Assembly (NCBI GenBank): GCA_035642125.1
Contig: DASQSZ010000213.1
Coordinates: forward strand, 1 to 6,698
Direction: 5' to 3'
Source of the DNA: CALAED01 sp937891035
GTDB taxonomy: Bacteria > Actinomycetota > Actinomycetes > Streptosporangiales > Streptosporangiaceae
Length of the DNA: 6,698 nucleotides
The position numbers were made by a program, and so were the translations under genes. Below are positions 1 to 4,978 of the stretch, piece by piece. Within the stretch, counting starts at the first letter, position 1. Each line of letters opens with the position of its first letter. The notes under the pieces were generated by a model. That model was not told the origin of the DNA and did no database searches. It saw only the letters and a list, made by a program, of their open reading frames with translations.

Positions 1-563
1 TTGCCGGCCAGCTGCCTTGGGTCGTGCCGGGATGGGCTCCAGGGGATCTGGTTGACCGCCGGAGGCTCGCCGGTGGCGTCGATGAGCTCGTCGAGCTGGC
101 CAACGCTGTAGTTGCTCACCCCGACCGCCCTGGCCAGCCCCTCGTCCCGGATCGCCAGCAGCTCCTGCCATGTGCCCGGCCGCGCGCTGCCGCCCGGCGG
201 CCAGTGCACCAGCCACAAATCGACGTAGTCGGTGCCCAGGGCACGCAGGCTGGCGGTGATCGTCTCGCGCTCGCGGCCGGCGCCCCGGGCGGGCAGCTTG
301 GTGGTGACGAAGACCTCTTGGCGGTCGAGGCCGCTGTCGCGCAGGGCCCGGCCAAGCTCGGCCTCGTTGCCGTACATCGTCGCCGTGTCGAAATGCCGGT
401 AACCCACGTCGAGCGCGCACCTGACCGCGTCGTAGGCGCGGCGGCCGCGCAGCTGCCAGGTGCCGAAGCCGACCAGCGGCATCACCACCTCGCCCGGCAA
501 CGTCACCGCCGGGATCCCATTGGCCTGTGCCATGCCGCCGTCTGCCATCCCGCTATCCGTCAT
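1..563 (-). CDS. Aldo/keto reductase, 3'-truncated by window edge
   Basis: NAD(P)H-dependent oxidoreductase of the aldo/keto reductase superfamily, probably cytoplasmic, reducing a carbonyl to an alcohol. The 187 visible residues are the N-terminal part of a (beta/alpha)8 barrel; the family is usually about 270-290 residues, so roughly a third is missing. All four catalytic residues of the family are present: Asp59 in GYRHFDTA, Tyr64 in MYGNE, Lys89 in TTKLP and His120 in LVHWP. The segment GVSNYS (148-153) and the Asn-Gln of AVNQIPWSP (169-177) are also typical, closest to the 2,5-diketo-gluconate reductase-like branch. Three in-frame ATGs (563, 548, 533) lie 15 nt apart and none has a convincing Shine-Dalgarno; I chose the first because it sits 7 nt after the P450 stop, and an in-frame stop lies upstream at 582-584. 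It is probably co-transcribed with the P450. The substrate cannot be inferred. Confidence 0.9.
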   Translation of the reverse strand, partial: MTDSGMADGGMAQANGIPAVTLPGEVVMPLVGFGTWQLRGRRAYDAVRCALDVGYRHFDTATMYGNEAELGRALRDSGLDRQEVFVTTKLPARGAGRERETITASLRALGTDYVDLWLVHWPPGGSARPGTWQELLAIRDEGLARAVGVSNYSVGQLDELIDATGEPPAVNQIPWSPSRHDPRQLAG

Positions 564-570
564 GCCGTCA

Positions 571-1776
571 TCATTCCCACGTCACGGGAAGTTCCGCGAG
601 TCCCCCGGTGAGGCGCTGCGTCAGCCGGCGCAGCCGCTCGGCCGGTACGGCGAGCGCCAGGGTGGGGAACCGCCGGAACAACGTGCCGAAGACCGTTTGG
701 AGTTCGATCCTGGCCAGGCCGGCGCCGATGCAGAAATGGTGCGCGTAGCCGAAACCGAGGTGCGGCTCGGCCAACGTCCGGAAGATGTCGAACCGGTCGG
801 GATCGGGAAACACCTGTTCGTCCCTGTTGGCCGCCATGGGAAGAAGCAGGACGGCGTCGCCGGCCCGTATCGTCACATCCCCCATCTCGATGTCCACCCG
901 CGCGTATCGCGGCAGCCCATGATCGCTGGGCGCGGCCATGCGCATGATCTCTTCAACGGCGCCGGGCACCAGATCCGGGTCGCGGCGCAGCGCGGCGAGC
1001 TGGGTGGGGTGGCTGAGGAGCAGTACGGTGCCGTAGTCGATGCGGGCGACGGTGGTCTCGTGTCCGGCGAACAGCAGCGAGCTCGCCATGGCGGCGATGT
1101 CGTCGTCGGTGAGGTCTTCGCGGCCGCTGTCGGCCACGGCGACCAGGTCGGAGAGCACGTCTTCGGCCGGCGCCGCGCGTTTGACCGCGATCAGCCTGTG
1201 CACATAGGCGGCCAACTCCTGCTTCGCCGCGGCCGACGCCGCCGCGTCCGACAGCCCGGCCGTTCGGTCCGACAGCTCCCTGAAGTGGTCCCTGTCCTCG
1301 TACGGCACGCCGAGGAGCTCGCAGATGACGAGCGCGGGCAGCGGGAACGACAGCTCCTCGTGCAGGTCGACGGGCGGGGTCCGCTTGGCCATCCGGTCGA
1401 GCAGCTCATCGACGATCGACTGGACGTGCTCGCGCAACGCGTTCGTCCGGCGGCGCGAAAACGCGGGCACGAGCAGCCTGCGCATGCGGTCGTGCGTCGC
1501 CTTCTCGGTCGCGAAGTCGCCCGATGGGCCGCCGAACAGAGCCGAGTTCGAGATCCGCGGGGCCCGGTCAGGGTCGGGGTGGGAGCGGCCCAGCCGGTCG
1601 TCGGCGAGCAGCCGCCTCGTCTCCTCATAGGTGGTCACCAGCCAGGCCAGGTCGCCGGTCTGGGTACGGACCCGCGCGATCGGCCCGTCCGCGCGCAGTG
1701 CGCGGTATCGCTCCGGAACGTCGAACACGTCGCGTCGCGCGAACGGCAGTTGGGGCAGATCGGTGCTGGTCGTCAT
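571..1776 (-). CDS. Cytochrome P450
   Basis: A soluble bacterial haem monooxygenase of 401 residues, a normal length for actinomycete P450s that use separate ferredoxin and reductase partners. Visible signatures are the C-helix HDRMRR (95-100, haem-propionate contacts), the I-helix AGHETT (237-242, oxygen activation), the K-helix ExxR (Glu276-Arg279), FPDPDRF (323-329) and the haem-ligand loop FGYAHHFCIG (342-351) with Cys349 as thiolate ligand. In this loop the usual second Gly of FGxGxHxCxG is Ala345, a tolerated but less common change. There is no membrane anchor. I start at ATG 1776, which has GGAAGGA upstream; a TTG 30 nt further upstream (1806) would put the start inside the palindromic operator-like element. 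It resembles the CYP107/CYP105 type of secondary-metabolism and xenobiotic enzymes, but a family number cannot be assigned by eye. No ferredoxin gene is adjacent. It is followed by the aldo/keto reductase, likely in one transcript. Confidence 0.96.
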   Translation of the reverse strand: MTTSTDLPQLPFARRDVFDVPERYRALRADGPIARVRTQTGDLAWLVTTYEETRRLLADDRLGRSHPDPDRAPRISNSALFGGPSGDFATEKATHDRMRRLLVPAFSRRRTNALREHVQSIVDELLDRMAKRTPPVDLHEELSFPLPALVICELLGVPYEDRDHFRELSDRTAGLSDAAASAAAKQELAAYVHRLIAVKRAAPAEDVLSDLVAVADSGREDLTDDDIAAMASSLLFAGHETTVARIDYGTVLLLSHPTQLAALRRDPDLVPGAVEEIMRMAAPSDHGLPRYARVDIEMGDVTIRAGDAVLLLPMAANRDEQVFPDPDRFDIFRTLAEPHLGFGYAHHFCIGAGLARIELQTVFGTLFRRFPTLALAVPAERLRRLTQRLTGGLAELPVTWE

Positions 1777-1787
1777 GATCGAGCGGT

Positions 1788-1794
1788 TCCTTCC
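1788..1794 (-). promoter_or_regulatory. Ribosome binding site of the P450 gene
   Basis: GGAAGGA on the minus strand, 11 nt before ATG 1776. The spacing is a little long, but it is the only good Shine-Dalgarno in the leader. It favours ATG 1776 over the TTG at 1806, which lies upstream of this site. Confidence 0.6.
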
Positions 1795-1805
1795 CGTGGC
1801 GACCA

Positions 1806-1825
1806 ATAAGACTTACCAGACTTAT
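1806..1825. promoter_or_regulatory. 20-bp palindrome, candidate repressor operator
   Basis: ATAAGACTTACCAGACTTAT reads as two 8-bp half-sites, ATAAGnCT and AGnCTTAT, around a 4-bp centre, with 7 of 8 positions in each arm pairing. It lies 30-49 bp upstream of the P450 ATG and overlaps the predicted -10 box and transcription start. Its size and symmetry fit an operator for a dimeric TetR- or MarR-type repressor (inference). No such regulator is encoded in the window. Confidence 0.5.
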
Positions 1826-1853
1826 CAGAAGCAACGTAAGAAACAACAGTCAA
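1824..1853 (-). promoter_or_regulatory. Candidate promoter of the P450/reductase unit
   Basis: On the minus strand, TTGACT (1853-1848, 5 of 6 matches to TTGACA) is separated by 18 nt from TCTGAT (1829-1824, 4 of 6 to TATAAT). This predicts a start near 1817 and a leader of about 40 nt containing the P450 ribosome binding site. The AT-rich composition of 1800-1860 contrasts with the flanking genes and supports a promoter here. Confidence 0.45.
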
Positions 1854-1861
1854 AAAGACCC

Positions 1862-1880
1862 GTCAGAAGTGTGTCAGAAG
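1862..1880. repeat. Two direct GTCAGAAG repeats spaced 11 bp
   Basis: GTCAGAAG occurs at 1862-1869 and 1873-1880, one helical turn apart, straddling the stop codon of the anti-sigma gene. A third, related copy (ATCAGAAG) lies at 1824-1831 within the promoter. The 7+4 spacing resembles activator direct repeats of the SARP type, but the repeats lie about 32 bp upstream of the proposed -10, further than is usual for SARP sites. Confidence 0.35.
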
Positions 1881-2587
1881 CGTGCTGTCATGACCGTGAC
1901 CCCGGATCGCGTGAATTCGATCGTGCCGATTTCCTGTACCTGGACGTTGATTGTGGACCCCCAGGCGTAGGCGTTCTGGCCCGCCTCGAACGCCCGCAAC
2001 GGGAACCGGCGGCCGTCCTTGGTCACCAGGCAGGTGTCATAGTGACCCGGCTGCGGCATGGACCTGAAGGTCACATACAGCCAGGAGGGCTCGCCCTGAT
2101 AGGCGAAAACCGTGCCCTGCTCGGCGCCGAGGCCGGATTTGAGCGGCGCGGCGCTGAGCCCGCGCCCGTGCGCGACCTCGAGGGTGTGCCGGTAGCTCGC
2201 GGCGAGCGCGCGATCCTGCGCGGTCTGCCACCACACCATCCCGGCGGCGAGCCCGGCCGCCGCCGCGGTCGCCGCCACCCATGCCGCCGCCCGTCCCACC
2301 GGCCGCGCGGGACGGCGCCGCGGCAGGCGCACCCGCCGGCTCCGGGGTTTGGCCTCGGGCGCGAGCCGCGCGATGACGCGACCCTCGAAGCCCGCGGGCG
2401 GTTCCTGGACCGGCACCAGCGTCAGCATCTCGTCGACCAGGTCCGCGGTCATGGCCAGCTCGTGCCGGCACTCATGGCAGGCGCCGAAATGGGCGAGCGC
2501 ACGCGCGCGCTCGTCACCCGCGGCGACCCCGGCCGCGATTTCCGGGATCAGGTCCCGGATCTCCGCGCAGTCCGCGTCCTCACTCAT
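1874..2587 (-). CDS. Membrane-anchored zinc-finger anti-sigma factor
   Basis: A 237-residue partner of the ECF sigma factor encoded just upstream, expected to hold it inactive at the membrane until a signal is sensed. The N-terminal cytoplasmic part carries the anti-sigma zinc motif His33-x3-Cys37-x2-Cys40, and Cys7 could be the further ligand. After a proline- and arginine-rich linker (82-98), one hydrophobic segment (about 100-119, ending in VWW) would cross the membrane. Residues 125-237 form an extracytoplasmic domain rich in beta-strand-like sequence, similar in layout to RskA-like anti-sigma proteins, though I do not recognise a named domain by motif. The start ATG lies inside the sigma gene, overlapping its last 8 nt, so translation is probably coupled. 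The stop at 1874-1876 is followed by the P450 promoter region without a clear terminator. Confidence 0.88.
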   Translation of the reverse strand: MSEDADCAEIRDLIPEIAAGVAAGDERARALAHFGACHECRHELAMTADLVDEMLTLVPVQEPPAGFEGRVIARLAPEAKPRSRRVRLPRRRPARPVGRAAAWVAATAAAAGLAAGMVWWQTAQDRALAASYRHTLEVAHGRGLSAAPLKSGLGAEQGTVFAYQGEPSWLYVTFRSMPQPGHYDTCLVTKDGRRFPLRAFEAGQNAYAWGSTINVQVQEIGTIEFTRSGVTVMTARF

Positions 2588-3161
2588 CCCGAACCCCCAG
2601 AACCTCCCTCAGCTTGCCGAGACCGCGCCTGATCCGGGTCTTGGCCGTGCCAAGCGGGATCTCCTCGATGGCCGCGATCTCTTTCCCCGTGAGCCCATAA
2701 AACACCGACAAGGCGATGGCCCTGGCCTGTTCCGGCGGCAAGGTGAGCAGCGCCCGCCGCAGGTTCTCCCTGTCGTCGTAGTCCATGCTCGAGTCCGTCC
2801 CGCCCTCTTGCGAGACCAGCGACCCCATGAGCAGGAATGGGTCGGTGGGGAGCTCACCGCGCATACGCAGGGTGTCGATTGCCAGGTTGCGCGTGATGGT
2901 CAGCAACCAGGCGGGCACCCGTCCCTTGCGCGGATCGTAACTTTCCGCGTGCCGCCAGGCCCGGACGAACGCCTCTTGTGCCACGTCCTCGGCGACCGAA
3001 CGAGAACCGACGATCGTGAGCGCGAGGCCGAAGACCCGGGCTTGGTAGCGGCGGACGAACGCGGTGGCGGCGTCGGCGTCCCGCGAAGCCATTCCAGCGA
3101 GCAACGACTCATCTGACAAAGCCCACACCCCGTGCACGGCGCGCGTCGCCCTCCGGTTCAT
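2580..3161 (-). CDS. ECF-family RNA polymerase sigma factor
   Basis: A 193-residue group 4 (ECF) sigma factor that directs RNA polymerase to a dedicated promoter set. Region 2 spans about residues 34-100 (FVRRYQARVFGLAL, then DVAQEAFVRAWR with the core-binding and -10-recognition helices, then WLLTITRNLAIDTLR). Region 4 spans about 134-188 with the -35-binding helix-turn-helix TGKEIAAIEEIPLGTAKTRI. The linker is short and there is no C-terminal extension. It resembles the SigK/SigL-like ECF groups that are paired with transmembrane anti-sigma factors, as here. The reading frame stays open far upstream, so the start is a choice: ATG 3161 has GGAGG only 2 nt away and GAGGGG about 12 nt away. 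Alternatives are GTG 3137, ATG 3221 or GTG 3254, the last nearly leaderless from the upstream promoter. A start downstream of ATG 3161 would still preserve region 2. Confidence 0.93.
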   Translation of the reverse strand: MNRRATRAVHGVWALSDESLLAGMASRDADAATAFVRRYQARVFGLALTIVGSRSVAEDVAQEAFVRAWRHAESYDPRKGRVPAWLLTITRNLAIDTLRMRGELPTDPFLLMGSLVSQEGGTDSSMDYDDRENLRRALLTLPPEQARAIALSVFYGLTGKEIAAIEEIPLGTAKTRIRRGLGKLREVLGVRDE

Positions 3162-3262
3162 CCCCTCCGGGATCCCCTCGCGTTCACCGCACCGTAGTAC
3201 GGCAGGGCGGGTCGGCGCCATCGCCAGCGGAACTTCGTCGGTTGCTCGCACCACACACGGGC

Positions 3263-3291
3263 TATACGGCCAGACCGCTCCGATGGATTCA
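3263..3291 (-). promoter_or_regulatory. Candidate ECF-type promoter of the sigma/anti-sigma operon
   Basis: On the minus strand, TGAATCC (3291-3285) is separated by exactly 16 nt from CGTATA (3268-3263). This has the form of ECF promoters with a TGAACC-like -35 and a CGT-type -10, as known for mycobacterial SigL and related factors. It lies in the 161-bp gap between the GH13 stop and the sigma gene and would give a leader of about 95 nt to ATG 3161. Autoregulation is an inference. Confidence 0.5.
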
Positions 3292-3322
3292 CCCCGCCGG
3301 GGAGATGGCGCTCTCAGGACCG

Positions 3323-4909
3323 TCACGGACCCTCGGTGGTGAATACCCCATAGGAGAAGCCGGTCGCGACGATCTCGCCGCCGTCGACCGAGACGCCGCG
3401 TTCCAGCACCGGCCGCACCCCACCGACCTCGGGGATCGTCGCCCGGGCTGGTTCGCGGCGCGGGTTGATCACGATGAGGTGGTCGCCGCCCCGGACGTAC
3501 ACGAAGGGATAGCCGAGGTTCAGCACCTCGACCGAGCCGGCGGCGCCGAGCGCGGGGCGCGCCTCGCGCAGCGCGATCAGGCGGCGAACCTGGTGCAGCA
3601 GCGACCCCTCGTCGGCGCGCTGCGCGGCGACGGTGGGCCGGTGCGGGTCTGGGTCGATGGGCAGGTACAGCCGGTCGGCGGGTGCGGCGGAAAAGCCGGC
3701 GTTGGGGGTCTCGTCCCACTGCATCGGGGTGCGCGAGCCGGCCCGGTTGTTGGTGGGCTCCAACTGGCTGCCCTCCGTGTCGGGCAGCCCGGAGATGTAG
3801 CGCATGCCGATCTCGTCGCCGTAGTAGATCGCGGGCAGCGTCGGCCAGGTGAGCAGCAACGCGAAGGCCGGGCCGAGCTGGTCGTGGGTGCGCGGGCCGC
3901 AGGCGAGCCGGGAGAAGTCGTGGTTGCTGGTCGGCAGCGCGATGTGCCCGGCGGCGCGGACCGCGTCGATGGCCGCGCGCCAGGCCTCGACGAACTCCGC
4001 CGGCGACCCGCCGCCGGCGGCGTCGAAAAAGCAGGTGCCCGCCGGCCAGCCCGGGCTCGTGGTGCCCTGGCCGTTGTCCCACAGCGAGCGCATCGCACGG
4101 CCGACGAAATGCAGGAAGAAGTCGACGTGGAAGCCCGCCGGGATCGCGACATCCGGGCGGCCCCACTCGCTGAGGAGCATGGCGTCGGGGTACGTCGCGT
4201 CGAGCCAGTCGCGCATCTCGTTCCACAGCTTGGCGGTCTCGACGTAATCGGGGTCGTCCTTGACGAGCGAGTAGGCCATGTCGACCCGGAAACCCGAGAT
4301 GCCGAGGTCGAGCCAGTACGCCATGATCTGGCGCAGCGCCGCCCGGTTGGCCGCGGGCCCGGGGGCGTCGACCGGTTGCCGCCACGGCTCGGCCGGGTCG
4401 CTGCGGGCGTACCCGAAGTTGAGCGCGGGCTGGTGGTCGAAGAAGTTCTTCATGTAGTAGCCGGGGCGCCGGCCCGGCGAGGGGACGAAGCCGGCGGCCT
4501 GGCGGTCGGCCCAGATGTAGCGGTCGGCGGCCGGGTCGGCGGCGGGCCCGTCGGCCGCCGCGGCGAACCACGGATGCTGAACGGAGGTGTGCCCGGCCAC
4601 CAGGTCGAGCAGAATCCTGATGCCCCGGTCCCGGGCCGCCGCGACGAGCTTGACCAGGTCGTCGTTGGTCCCGTAGCGCGGCGCGATCCGGAAATAGTCG
4701 GACACGTCGTAGCCGGCGTCTCCGAACGGCGAAGCGAAGCACGGACTGATCCAGACCGTGTTCACGCCCAGCCAGGCCAGGTGGTCGAGCCGCTCCATGA
4801 GCCCGGCGAAGTCGCCGATGCCATCCCCGTCGGCGTCGGCGAAACTCTGCGGATAGATCTGATAAAGAACGGCGTCGGCCAGCCAGGCCGGGGCGGGACG
4901 GTCGATCAA
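3323..4909 (-). CDS. GH13 alpha-glucosidase-like glycoside hydrolase
   Basis: A 528-residue cytoplasmic enzyme of the alpha-amylase superfamily, without signal peptide, most like oligo-1,6-glucosidase/alpha-glucosidase subfamilies that cleave short alpha-glucosides. The barrel starts with LYQIYPQSF (15-23) and a calcium-type loop DADGDGIGDF (25-34). Conserved region I is DLVAGHTS (102-109), region II GFRVDMAY with nucleophile Asp210 and Arg208, region III LLSEWG with acid/base Glu248, and region IV SNHD with His330 and stabilising Asp331. GDEIGM (364-369) and RTPMQWDETPNAGFS (393-407) are typical of the alpha-glucosidase group. A small C-terminal beta domain follows from about 455. Region I has Gly106 where most family members have Asn. 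The start is TTG 4909, preceded by GAAAGGA at 6 nt; an ATG at 4999 would add 30 non-homologous residues and overlap the divergent gene. Substrate (maltose, isomaltose, trehalose or other) and hydrolase versus transferase activity are undetermined. Confidence 0.92.
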   Translation of the reverse strand: MIDRPAPAWLADAVLYQIYPQSFADADGDGIGDFAGLMERLDHLAWLGVNTVWISPCFASPFGDAGYDVSDYFRIAPRYGTNDDLVKLVAAARDRGIRILLDLVAGHTSVQHPWFAAAADGPAADPAADRYIWADRQAAGFVPSPGRRPGYYMKNFFDHQPALNFGYARSDPAEPWRQPVDAPGPAANRAALRQIMAYWLDLGISGFRVDMAYSLVKDDPDYVETAKLWNEMRDWLDATYPDAMLLSEWGRPDVAIPAGFHVDFFLHFVGRAMRSLWDNGQGTTSPGWPAGTCFFDAAGGGSPAEFVEAWRAAIDAVRAAGHIALPTSNHDFSRLACGPRTHDQLGPAFALLLTWPTLPAIYYGDEIGMRYISGLPDTEGSQLEPTNNRAGSRTPMQWDETPNAGFSAAPADRLYLPIDPDPHRPTVAAQRADEGSLLHQVRRLIALREARPALGAAGSVEVLNLGYPFVYVRGGDHLIVINPRREPARATIPEVGGVRPVLERGVSVDGGEIVATGFSYGVFTTEGP

Positions 4910-4915
4910 AATGGA

Positions 4916-4922
4916 TCCTTTC
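4916..4922 (-). promoter_or_regulatory. Ribosome binding site deciding the GH13 TTG start
   Basis: GAAAGGA on the minus strand, 6 nt before TTG 4909. It is the only good Shine-Dalgarno in the intergenic region for this gene and places translation just before the first family-conserved residues. Confidence 0.7.
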
Positions 4923-4940
4923 GGTGCAGTTCTAGGGGGA

Positions 4941-4968
4941 ATATTGCATCGGGTCCAGCATGTGTCTA
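4941..4968 (-). promoter_or_regulatory. Candidate promoter of the GH13 gene
   Basis: On the minus strand, TAGACA (4968-4963, 5 of 6 to TTGACA) is followed after 16 nt by CAATAT (4946-4941), a weak -10. The predicted start is near 4934, giving a leader of about 25 nt that includes the GAAAGGA site. It overlaps the proposed promoter of the divergent GH20 gene. Confidence 0.3.
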
Positions 4969-4972
4969 ATTT
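4944..4972 (+). promoter_or_regulatory. Candidate promoter of the GH20 gene
   Basis: TTGCAT (4944-4949) and TAATTT (4967-4972, matching the TAnnnT core) are separated by 17 nt. The predicted start falls about 7 nt later, at or next to ATG 4979. This would make a leaderless mRNA, consistent with the absence of a Shine-Dalgarno before that ATG. Confidence 0.35.
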
Positions 4973-4978
4973 GCGTTC

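Noticed and set aside
460..1809. 449-residue open frame on the plus strand
   Set aside because: Antisense to the P450 gene with all P450 signatures on the other strand; low-complexity Arg/Gly/Val content.
1851..1861. T5 run on the minus strand as terminator after the anti-sigma gene
   Set aside because: No stable stem precedes it; the T-run is better read as part of the P450 -35 region.
1631..2632. 333-residue open frame on the plus strand
   Set aside because: It spans two minus-strand genes and the regulatory gap between them; no domain is recognisable.
3293..3330. Possible terminator after the GH13 gene
   Set aside because: Only short imperfect stems (CCCCGCCGGGG, and CCGT-C-ACGG at the stop codon) without a T-run are seen, too weak to call.
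3162..4742. N-terminal extension of the sigma factor to 720 residues
   Set aside because: The added part is a frame-shifted shadow of the GH13 gene, very rich in Arg and Ala, and crosses the predicted sigma promoter.
3242..4969. 575-residue open frame on the plus strand
   Set aside because: It lies antisense to the GH13 gene, has no recognisable motif, and its composition (Gly, Arg, Val, Asp rich) is what high-GC antisense frames give.
4910..4978. DasR-type operator upstream of the GH20 gene
   Set aside because: No TGGTCTAGACCA-like palindrome is present; TTCTAG at 4930-4935 is too short a match.
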